Assembly (NCBI GenBank): GCA_045589215.1
Contig: JAZNOQ010000100.1
Location: 1-8,500, forward strand
Direction: 5' to 3'
From: JAZNOQ01 sp045589215
GTDB taxonomy: Bacteria; Bacillota; Clostridia; Oscillospirales; CAG-272
Length of the DNA: 8,500 bases
Each line of letters opens with the position of its first letter. Within the stretch, counting starts at the first letter, position 1. Of the stretch, positions 1 to 6,214 are shown in pieces. Position numbers and translations under genes: made by a program. The notes under the pieces are model-generated. The model made no database searches, was not told the origin of the DNA, and worked only from the letters and a program-made list of their open reading frames with translations.

Positions 1-6
1 AAAGAG

Positions 7-1287
7 ATGGATCTTACCAAAATTCTCAAAAGTCTTGAAAATTGCCCCTGCGGCAAAAAGCACACCTTTGCGACCGAGGTCGTTGAGATCGGTCACGGCG
101 TTACCGAGCGCACGGGCGAAATCCTCGACAAGGCAAACTTCCCGAAGAACGTCCTCCTCGTTGCGGACAACACGACGCTCGCCGTTTCCGCAGGCATTCT
201 TGAATCTCTCGACGGTGCAGGCTTCCACGTCAAGAAGCTGATCTACGAGAATATGAAGTACGCTCGTATCGAGCAGGTCAGAGAGATCGAGGCTCTCCTC
301 CTCGACGTTGACGGTCTCATTTCGGTCGGCACCGGCTCCCTGAACGATATCTGCCGCGTTGCTTCCTTCAGAAGCGGAAAGAAGTTCTGCATCTTCGCAA
401 CCGCTCCCTCGATGGACGGCTTCGCATCGGACACCGCGCCGATCCTTGAAAACAACTTCAAGGCATCCTTTAATGCAGAGCAGCCGCACGTCATCCTCGC
501 GGACACCCGCATCCTTGCAGAATCCCCCACAGAGCTGAAGTCCTCGGGCTTTGGCGATATGGTTGCAAAGTACATCGGTATCGTCGACTGGAAGATCTCG
601 AACGTTCTGACGGGCGAATACTACTGCGACGCAGTTGCAAAGATCACCCTTGACGCGACCGATAAGTGCTTCTCTCTTGCAGATCAAATCACCGCAAACA
701 GCGAGGAGGCGGCAGGTGCCGTTATGGAAGCACTCGTTCTCTCGGGTCTCGCAATGAAGCTCGCAGGCTGCTCCCGTCCCGCATCGGGCGCCGAGCACGT
801 CGTTTCGCACTACCTCGAGTGCTACAAGGTCGTTCGCGGTCTCTGGCCCGAATACCACGGCAAGAAGGTCGGTGTTGCGACCGTTCTCATCAACAAGGCG
901 TACCGTAAGATAGCAGACACGATCACATCGGTCGATCCCGTGAAGGATCCCTTCGATCTCGACGAAATCCTCTCGCATTACGATCCCCAGCTTCACGCTG
1001 ACGTTACGAAGCTGAACTCCCCGACGATCACCGAAAAGATCGATCCCGCCGTTCTGAAGGAAAAGTGGCAGGAGATCCGCGAGATCATCTGGAAGTACCT
1101 CCCCGAGGACGACGTCCTGATGGCAAAGATGAAGGCGGCAGGCGCAGCTACCACGATCGAAGAAGTCCACGTATCCGAGGAGCTTCTCACCGAGGCACTC
1201 CGTTACCATCCTTACATGCGTTACCGTGTTCTTCTTACGAGACTTATGCCGATGCTCGGCCTTGATCTTGTTGACTTTGTAAAGTGA
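7..1287 (+). CDS. sn-glycerol-1-phosphate dehydrogenase (AraM/EgsA family)
   Basis: The 426-residue protein belongs to the iron-containing/3-dehydroquinate-synthase-like dehydrogenase superfamily. Members of this branch reduce dihydroxyacetone phosphate to sn-glycerol-1-phosphate with NAD(P)H in the cytosol, using one divalent metal (Zn in archaeal enzymes, Ni in Bacillus AraM). Visible signatures are GTGSLNDICR (108-117, nucleotide-binding loop), APSMDGFASDTAPI (133-146) and GFGDMVAKY (181-189). The expected metal ligands are Asp184, His264 (GAEHVVSH) and His284 (YHGKKVGVAT). A short Cys motif near the N-terminus (CPCGKKH, 13-19) resembles that seen in many bacterial homologues. Length is normal for the family. 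The ATG at 7 is the only start that keeps the Cys motif, but only six bases precede it, so its ribosome binding site cannot be fully judged. No ara genes or PcrB-like prenyltransferase lie in the window, so the fate of the product (ether-type lipid, other polyol phosphate) is open. The family call is secure; exact substrate preference is inferred. Confidence 0.93.
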   Translation: MDLTKILKSLENCPCGKKHTFATEVVEIGHGVTERTGEILDKANFPKNVLLVADNTTLAVSAGILESLDGAGFHVKKLIYENMKYARIEQVREIEALLLDVDGLISVGTGSLNDICRVASFRSGKKFCIFATAPSMDGFASDTAPILENNFKASFNAEQPHVILADTRILAESPTELKSSGFGDMVAKYIGIVDWKISNVLTGEYYCDAVAKITLDATDKCFSLADQITANSEEAAGAVMEALVLSGLAMKLAGCSRPASGAEHVVSHYLECYKVVRGLWPEYHGKKVGVATVLINKAYRKIADTITSVDPVKDPFDLDEILSHYDPQLHADVTKLNSPTITEKIDPAVLKEKWQEIREIIWKYLPEDDVLMAKMKAAGAATTIEEVHVSEELLTEALRYHPYMRYRVLLTRLMPMLGLDLVDFVK

Positions 1288-1294
1288 TTTTTAT

Positions 1295-1335
1295 GCCCAC
1301 CGAAACGATGACGACCGCTTCGGTGGGCGATTTTT
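1295..1335 (+). terminator. Intrinsic terminator after the glycerol-1-phosphate dehydrogenase gene
   Basis: A perfect 10-bp stem pairs gcccaccgaa (1295-1304) with ttcggtgggc (1319-1328) around a 14-base loop and is followed by gattttt (1329-1335). It starts eight bases after the stop codon. This is a classic Rho-independent terminator and separates this gene from the next one. Confidence 0.9.
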
Positions 1336-1347
1336 GAAAGCCCCTAT

Positions 1348-1363
1348 GCCGCCGATCGGCGGC
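1348..1363. repeat. Perfect 16-bp palindrome upstream of the small membrane protein gene
   Basis: The sequence gccgccgatcggcggc equals its own reverse complement. It lies five bases before the GGAG ribosome binding site (1369-1372) of the next gene. There is no T-run after it, so it is not a terminator. It could be a binding site for a dimeric regulator or an mRNA hairpin near the ribosome binding site; nothing in the sequence decides between these. Confidence 0.6.
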
Positions 1364-1378
1364 GGAACGGAGATCTGA

Positions 1379-1663
1379 ATGGCAAAAAAAGAAAAGATCG
1401 GCTACAAGCCGATCGATAACGCCTATACGAGAGACATCGACGCGTGGTTCATCGTCGTGATGACGATCTTTCTTCCCCCCGTCGGGATCTATCTGATGTG
1501 GGCGCGCACCTCATGGAAAAAATGGATCAAGATCACGGTAACGACCGTCATCGTGTGTCTTTTTCTCGTCAAGCTCGTCTCGACGGCGATCAATCCGCCC
1601 GCAGGTGCCGACGCAAGCAGTGAAACGACCTCTGCATCGATCGAATCGGTCGAAAACACGTAA
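1379..1663 (+). CDS. Small two-helix membrane protein, function unknown
   Basis: The product is 94 residues. Residues 1-20 are polar and basic. A first membrane segment spans about 23-41 (from AWFIVV to GIYLMW), a short basic stretch follows (RTSWKKWIK, 43-51), and a second segment spans about 52-68. A soluble Ser/Thr/Glu-rich tail covers 73-94. The PPVGIYLMW motif followed by aromatic and basic residues recurs in small uncharacterised Firmicutes membrane proteins, but I know of no assigned function. The positive-inside rule predicts a hairpin whose central loop is cytoplasmic, which would put both ends outside, although the basic N-terminus argues against this; topology is therefore unsure. 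The start is well supported: GGAG at 1369-1372 lies six bases before the ATG. The gene sits between an upstream terminator and a downstream promoter, so it may be a single-gene unit. No clear promoter for it was seen. Confidence 0.75.
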   Translation: MAKKEKIGYKPIDNAYTRDIDAWFIVVMTIFLPPVGIYLMWARTSWKKWIKITVTTVIVCLFLVKLVSTAINPPAGADASSETTSASIESVENT

Positions 1664-1675
1664 ACGAAAAATTCT

Positions 1676-1706
1676 CTGCCCGCCGTTTTCCCTTGACAGC
1701 GGGCAG
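1676..1706. repeat. GC-rich inverted repeat enclosing the -35 box
   Basis: An 8-bp perfect stem pairs ctgcccgc (1676-1683) with gcgggcag (1699-1706). The 15-base loop contains the TTGACA -35 element, and the right arm occupies the first half of the promoter spacer. No T-tract follows, so as a terminator for the small membrane protein gene it would be weak. As an operator it is placed where a bound repressor would block RNA polymerase. Confidence 0.55.
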
Positions 1707-1721
1707 CCTTCAGCGTATAAT
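1693..1721 (+). promoter_or_regulatory. Perfect-consensus sigma-A promoter
   Basis: TTGACA at 1693-1698 and TATAAT at 1716-1721 are separated by exactly 17 bases. Both hexamers match the housekeeping-sigma consensus at every position. Transcription should start near 1728 and give a leader of about 38 bases before the aminotransferase ATG at 1766, with AAAGGAG at 1753-1759. The promoter points only to that gene. Confidence 0.9.
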
Positions 1722-1765
1722 GTAGTGGAAAAGCCGAGCGCACACGCTACACAAAGGAGTACCCT

Positions 1766-2656
1766 ATGTCTGCAAAAATGAAAAACCTTGCCTATTACTG
1801 CGGCAAGATCGACCTCATCGAAAATATGACCGTTCCAATGACCGACCGCGTCTGTTGGTTCGCCGACGGCGTTTACGACGCGACCTGTACAAGGAACGGC
1901 GTGATCTACTGTCTCGATGATCACATTGACCGCTTCTTCAGCTCTGCCGCGATGATCCGCATCACGCTTCCCTTCTCGAAGGATGAGCTGAAAGCCCTCC
2001 TCAAGGATCTCGTTTCACGCGTCGACACCTCGGAAACGAATGGAGAGTCCTTTCTTTATTTTCAGGTAACACGCGCCGCGGGAGTACCGAGAAATCACAT
2101 TTTCCCGAAAGGAGAAGGGTCTACGCCCTGCCTTTGGGTGACCGTAACGCCCCGTAAGCTCCCCAGCCTTTACGACAAGAAAAAGCTGATCTCCTACGAG
2201 GACATCCGCTATTATATGTGCAACGTTAAGACGCTTTGTCTGCTCCCGAGCGTGCTTGCGGCACAGGCGGCAGAGGATGCGGGGGCTGACGAATGCGTAC
2301 AGTACCGCGTGAACTGCGACGGCTTTGACAAGCGCGTGACCGAGGGCGCACATACAAACGTGCATTGCCTGAAGGACGGCACGCTCTACACCCCTCCGCT
2401 TGACAACCTGATCTTACCGGGCATCGCACGGAAAAACCTGATCCGCATCTGTAAGGATCTCGGCGTTCCCGTAAAGGAGGAGCCCTTCTCGCTCGACTTT
2501 TTCAGAAATGCCGACGAGATCCTCGTGACGTCAAGCTCGAATTTCTGCCTCACCGCAACGCATCTCGACGGTGAGACGGTCGGCGGCAAGGCTCCTGATC
2601 TGCTGAAAAGCATTCAGGATGCACTCACGGCGGATTACCTTGATGCGACCAAATAA
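1766..2656 (+). CDS. D-amino acid aminotransferase (PLP class IV)
   Basis: The 296-residue product is a fold-type IV PLP enzyme. D-amino acid aminotransferases move the amino group between D-alanine (or other D-amino acids) and 2-oxo acids, typically making D-glutamate or D-alanine for the cell wall. Visible residues are the catalytic lysine K155 in NVKTL, the cofactor glutamate E193 in VTEG, the phosphate-binding R56 in HIDRF, and L217 in LILPGI. Residues Y37 (DGVYD), R109 and H111 (PRNH) match the Tyr-Arg-His carboxylate-binding set known from the Bacillus D-amino acid enzyme. This favours the D-amino acid enzyme over branched-chain aminotransferase or aminodeoxychorismate lyase. The loop before VTEG (180-190, RVNCDGFDKR) is longer than usual, and the N-terminus is some six residues longer. 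The ATG at 1766 has AAAGGAG six bases upstream. Expression comes from the promoter at 1693-1721. The family is certain; substrate specificity is inferred from motifs. Confidence 0.88.
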   Translation: MSAKMKNLAYYCGKIDLIENMTVPMTDRVCWFADGVYDATCTRNGVIYCLDDHIDRFFSSAAMIRITLPFSKDELKALLKDLVSRVDTSETNGESFLYFQVTRAAGVPRNHIFPKGEGSTPCLWVTVTPRKLPSLYDKKKLISYEDIRYYMCNVKTLCLLPSVLAAQAAEDAGADECVQYRVNCDGFDKRVTEGAHTNVHCLKDGTLYTPPLDNLILPGIARKNLIRICKDLGVPVKEEPFSLDFFRNADEILVTSSSNFCLTATHLDGETVGGKAPDLLKSIQDALTADYLDATK

Positions 2657-2668
2657 GCGTTACCTCAT

Positions 2669-2711
2669 AAAAAGAGGCTCGTCTCACCTAAGTGAGAGGA
2701 CCCTCTTTTTT
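2669..2711. terminator. Bidirectional terminator between convergent genes
   Basis: An outer 9-bp stem pairs aaaaagagg (2669-2677) with cctcttttt (2702-2710). An inner 6-bp stem pairs tctcac (2682-2687) with gtgaga (2692-2697) around loop ctaa. A T-run ends the plus-strand copy, and the A-run at 2669-2673 becomes a T-run on the minus strand. It can therefore end both the aminotransferase transcript and the minus-strand operon. Confidence 0.88.
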
Positions 2712-2713
2712 CA

Positions 2714-3517
2714 TTATTCCCCGTCGATCATCACACGAAGACGGTTTGCCTGCATATAAGCACGCTCAAGGAAGGATTCCTCGGTAAGCCCCTGGTAAAG
2801 CTCGCTACTGCGTCCCTTGGTTTCGAGCATAACCGAGCCCTGATAGCCCGACGCGCGGATCTGATCCGCAACGTGCTGAAAATCGATCAGACCGTCGAAG
2901 GGCAGAAAATGCTCGTCCACATTATATATACAACGGTTGTCGTGTATGTGGAGACAAATAAGACGCTTGCCGAAGAGCGGCATATACTCGCGCCCGGGCG
3001 TAAAGCACGCCTCGTGCCCATTGTCCCAGCAGAAGCCAACGTGCGGCTCCGATTCATACCGCTCCATCAATGCAGCAATATTACCGATCTTACGCTGATT
3101 CTCGATCGCGACCTGTACGCCTGCCGCCTCTGCGTGGCGGATCAGTCGGTCAAAGCGCTCGACACCGATATCATTGATCATCGGTGCATTCACTCCCGAA
3201 GAAAGGTGGATCACAACGATAGGGATCTCGTTTCTCGAACAGCCATCGACCGTTCCAATCATACGGCCCAGCATCTCCTCACCCTCTTCACCTTCCTTCC
3301 AGATCTCATTGATCCCTTTGAAGGGGGCGTGAATAAAATCATAATCGATACCTGCGGCGCGCACCTTGGGTGCAAGCTCATCGAGACGTTGAGGATCGGG
3401 CATTCCCGTGAATATAGCGCCAAAGCCATACTCCCTCAGCCGTGCAAGGATCTCCTCATCGGTCTTATCCTTCGGACGCTCTGCACGAAAATTCATTCCA
3501 AGCTTTCTCATTGTCAT
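2714..3517 (-). CDS. Sugar phosphate isomerase/epimerase-like TIM-barrel protein
   Basis: The product (267 residues from the first ATG, 265 from the preferred one) fits the xylose-isomerase-like/AP-endonuclease-2 TIM-barrel family. These are cytosolic, metal-dependent enzymes acting on sugars, sugar acids or inositol derivatives. Motifs along the barrel strands are FIHAPF (61-66), VIHLSSG (102-108), AIENQ (137-141), GFCWDNGHE (161-169), CLHIHDN (188-194), FLPFDGLIDF (204-213) and VMLETKG (229-235). Likely metal ligands are E139, D165, one of H190/H192, and E232. The first ATG (3515-3517) lies too close to the AAAGGA ribosome binding site (3520-3525, minus strand). The second ATG (3509-3511) has eight bases of spacing, so translation probably starts there. 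It is last in a minus-strand operon, 30 bases after the radical SAM gene. No other sugar genes are nearby, so the substrate cannot be guessed. Family confidence is high; reaction unknown. Confidence 0.87.
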   Translation of the reverse strand: MTMRKLGMNFRAERPKDKTDEEILARLREYGFGAIFTGMPDPQRLDELAPKVRAAGIDYDFIHAPFKGINEIWKEGEEGEEMLGRMIGTVDGCSRNEIPIVVIHLSSGVNAPMINDIGVERFDRLIRHAEAAGVQVAIENQRKIGNIAALMERYESEPHVGFCWDNGHEACFTPGREYMPLFGKRLICLHIHDNRCIYNVDEHFLPFDGLIDFQHVADQIRASGYQGSVMLETKGRSSELYQGLTEESFLERAYMQANRLRVMIDGE

Positions 3518-3519
3518 CT

Positions 3520-3525
3520 TCCTTT
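3520..3525 (-). promoter_or_regulatory. Ribosome binding site favouring the second ATG of the TIM-barrel gene
   Basis: On the minus strand AAAGGA covers 3525-3520. Only two bases separate it from the ATG at 3517-3515, but eight separate it from the ATG at 3511-3509. Normal spacing is about 5-9 bases, so the second ATG is the better start and the protein would begin MRKLGMNF. Confidence 0.65.
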
Positions 3526-3547
3526 CTGTATTTTAAAAATTCGATGC

Positions 3548-6202
3548 TTATCGGAACGCGGTCTTGCCGTCCTCCGTGTACATTTCGGTGCGGAGAATGC
3601 GGTACTCTCCCTTCGTGAGATCCTCCGAGAGGAAGCCTGTTTTTTCCCTGATCGCCGTCATCAGATACTCGGGATTCAGATAACTTTCTCCCGCCGCAGA
3701 CAGCAGTGCCTCCATTACGATCGTTCCCGTCTCGGGCTCATAAGACACCGTCAGACTTCGGATGAGCTTCATAATGTCGATCTCCTTTTCACCCGATTTC
3801 GTTTTCTTTTTCATAACGACAGGGGCGCGGAAAATCGCGCGGATCTGCTCGAACAGTGCTTCCCCATTCTCCTCGGGGGAGATCTCGTAGCGGTAGGATG
3901 CCCACTGCACGGCGGTCGGCTTCGTCTTTGCCTCATAAACGTCGAGCACGCGAAGCTCGTCGGTGAGCTGATCATTGAGGCGGCGCTTCATTTCCTCTGC
4001 GGAAATATCGCGGTCTACCCGCACGTCGAGATACTCGCATTCACTTTCGGTACCGACCGACAGCGGAAGGGCAAATACCATCTTCGCGTGAGGGTTGAAG
4101 CCCTGCGTGTACCAGAGCGGAATGCCCGCGCGAACGAGCACGCGGTTGAAGGTCCTGTGCAGATCGAGATGAGAGATGTACTGAAGGCTTCCCGTCTTGC
4201 GGAATTTCACGCGCATCGTTTTCGGAGTCTCGAGCGGCGAAAAATCGAATTTTTTGACAAGCTCTTCAAATTTCTCGGTCGGTGCGACGGCGTTTTTCGC
4301 GTCACTCTCCAAATTTTGACAGCCCGGGCAGTACGGGCTCTTGCCTCCGAGCCTATTTGCACCGCACCCGCTACACTTTTCCGCGCAGTTCGGCGTCGTC
4401 GCCGCCTCATACGCCTTTTCTCTTTCGCGGTGGAGGAATTCCTTCGTCACGCCAATGTCAATGATATCCCACGGAAGCACCTCATCCTTATCGCGGCGAC
4501 GGCTCGCATAGAATGCAGGATCGATCCCGCATTCCCCGAAGACCTCGAGCCACCTGTCGTAGTCAAAGTATTCGGTCCACGAGTCATAACGGAAGCCCTT
4601 TTCGTGTGCGAGCAGGAGCGCACGGCACAGCCGTCTGTCACCGCGTGCGAACACACCCTCGATCACCGAGGTGCGCGCATCGTGATGATCGTACCGCACC
4701 TTTCGGTCGGTTATTTTTGTCCGCAGATAATCCTGCTTTTCACGGAGCGTTTCGAGCGTATCCTGAGCCTCCCACTGAAAGGGCGTGAATGGCTTCGGCA
4801 CAAAGCACGCGACGCTGATCGTCACAGACGGTGAGCGTCCCTTCTGTCTGTTCGGGTTCTGATAATATTCGTGAACGACGCTCTGTGCCATTTCGGCGAT
4901 GCCGTCGAGATCCTCGTAGGTCTCGGTCGGAAGTCCCTCCATAAAGTAAAGCTTCACCGAGGTCTTTCCGCCGTCGAATGCGACGTTGACCGCCTGCATA
5001 AGATCCTCACGCGTGACGTTTTTATTGATAACGTCGCGCATCCTCTGCGTACCTGCCTCGGGGGCAAAGGTGAGGGAGGTCGACCGCACCGAGGTGATCT
5101 TTTCCATCAGCTCCTTCGGGAAATTATCGACACGAAGGGACGGAAGCGAAAGGTTCACCATATTGTCGGTCGTCCAATCGAGGAGCTGCTCGGTCATCGG
5201 AACGATGCCCGTGTAATCGCTGATCGAGAGGGACGTAAGGGAGATCTCCTCGTAGCCCGACGAGGCATACAGACATTTTGCCTGCGCGTTCAGTGTTTCG
5301 GGTGATTTTTCGCGAACGGGACGGCAGATCATGCCCGCCTGACAGAAGCGGCAGCCGCGGATACAGCCGCGGAAGACCTCAAGCATAATACGGTCATGCA
5401 CCGTCTCCATATACGGCATAATGGTATAGCTCGGGAAGTACGCCGAGTCCATATCCTTAACAATGCGCTTTTTTACCTGCTTCGGCACGTCGTCGCCAAT
5501 CGGCGTATATGCCTTGACCGTGCCGTCCTCGTTATAGTCGACGGTGTAAAGCGACGGGACGTAAACGCCCTCGATCGTAGAAGCGGCACGGCGCAGGAAG
5601 CCCTCTCTCGTATAGCTTCCCTGCTCCTTCATTTCGATGTAGAGACGGGTGAACTCGACGATGCTTTCTTCGCCCTCTCCGATGAGGAACGCATCGAAAA
5701 AGTCCGCGATCGGCTCGGGATTAAAGGTACAGTGACCGCCACCGATCACGATCGGAGCATCGTCTCCTCTCTCCCTTGAGAGAAGCGGAATGCCCGCGAG
5801 ATCGAGCAGATTGAGAACGTTGGTATAGCACATCTCGTACGCCATCGAAACGCCGAGAATATCGAAATCCTTGACAGGGTCTCCGCTTTCCTGCGCCGTG
5901 AGGAGCGTTCCGCTTTTCCGCATCGCGTCCTCCATATCGACCCACGGCGTATAGACGCGCTCACACCACACGTCGGGCTGTTCATTCAGAACGCCGTACA
6001 AAATGCGAACGCCGAGATTGGACATTCCGATCTCGTAGCTGTCGGGAAACGCGAAAGCAAATCGCGCCTTCACCGCGCTTTTATCCTTTACGACCTGACC
6101 GTATTCGCCGCCCGCATACCGACCGGGCTTCGTCACCGATTTCAGGACCGAGCTGTTCACCGTTTCAGAACGGCTTCTGCACGCGGAGGATTGGTTTTTC
6201 AT
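3548..6202 (-). CDS. B12-binding radical SAM protein fused to DUF2344 (TIGR03960 + TIGR03936 type)
   Basis: The 884-residue protein has three recognisable parts. Residues about 45-180 form a B12-binding-like Rossmann domain (FPDSYEIGMSNLG 52-64, ILGVSMAYE 115-123, IGGGHCTFNPEP 153-164). It lacks the DxHxxG motif, so cobalamin would have to bind without the lower-axial histidine, or may not bind. Residues about 265-500 form the radical SAM core with the iron-sulfur cluster motif CIRGCRFC (C280, C284, C287) and later strands such as LTFAPEAGTQRMRD and VKLYFMEGLPTET. A cysteine cluster (C606, C610, C613, C625, C628) looks like a small metal-binding knuckle. From about 663 the DUF2344 domain begins (MRVKFRKTGSLQYISHLDLHR). 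The reaction is unknown; the family is often found beside ribonuclease G and ribosomal protein L21/L27 genes in Clostridia, which hints at RNA or ribosome modification. The ATG at 6202 has GAGG (6212-6209) six bases upstream, next to the stop of the preceding gene. A weakly conserved N-terminal stretch of about 20 residues precedes the domain. Confidence 0.92.
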   Translation of the reverse strand: MKNQSSACRSRSETVNSSVLKSVTKPGRYAGGEYGQVVKDKSAVKARFAFAFPDSYEIGMSNLGVRILYGVLNEQPDVWCERVYTPWVDMEDAMRKSGTLLTAQESGDPVKDFDILGVSMAYEMCYTNVLNLLDLAGIPLLSRERGDDAPIVIGGGHCTFNPEPIADFFDAFLIGEGEESIVEFTRLYIEMKEQGSYTREGFLRRAASTIEGVYVPSLYTVDYNEDGTVKAYTPIGDDVPKQVKKRIVKDMDSAYFPSYTIMPYMETVHDRIMLEVFRGCIRGCRFCQAGMICRPVREKSPETLNAQAKCLYASSGYEEISLTSLSISDYTGIVPMTEQLLDWTTDNMVNLSLPSLRVDNFPKELMEKITSVRSTSLTFAPEAGTQRMRDVINKNVTREDLMQAVNVAFDGGKTSVKLYFMEGLPTETYEDLDGIAEMAQSVVHEYYQNPNRQKGRSPSVTISVACFVPKPFTPFQWEAQDTLETLREKQDYLRTKITDRKVRYDHHDARTSVIEGVFARGDRRLCRALLLAHEKGFRYDSWTEYFDYDRWLEVFGECGIDPAFYASRRRDKDEVLPWDIIDIGVTKEFLHREREKAYEAATTPNCAEKCSGCGANRLGGKSPYCPGCQNLESDAKNAVAPTEKFEELVKKFDFSPLETPKTMRVKFRKTGSLQYISHLDLHRTFNRVLVRAGIPLWYTQGFNPHAKMVFALPLSVGTESECEYLDVRVDRDISAEEMKRRLNDQLTDELRVLDVYEAKTKPTAVQWASYRYEISPEENGEALFEQIRAIFRAPVVMKKKTKSGEKEIDIMKLIRSLTVSYEPETGTIVMEALLSAAGESYLNPEYLMTAIREKTGFLSEDLTKGEYRILRTEMYTEDGKTAFR

Positions 6203-6214
6203 ATAGCACCTCTT

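Noticed and set aside
1676..1706. Inverted repeat considered as the terminator of the small membrane protein gene
   Set aside because: No T-tract follows the right arm on either strand, and it overlaps the -35 box, so it was kept only as an inverted repeat of uncertain role.
1489..1924. Minus-strand frames opposite the small membrane protein and the aminotransferase start
   Set aside because: They cross a strong plus-strand promoter and two supported genes, and show no ribosome binding site or known domain.
2873..4834. A 653-codon open frame on the plus strand, antisense to the TIM-barrel and radical SAM genes
   Set aside because: It is in the same codon register as both minus-strand genes, so its stops correspond to sense TTA, CTA and TCA codons, which this moderately GC-rich genome seems to avoid. 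It starts with GTG, has no ribosome binding site, shows no recognisable domain, and both opposite genes are clearly real.
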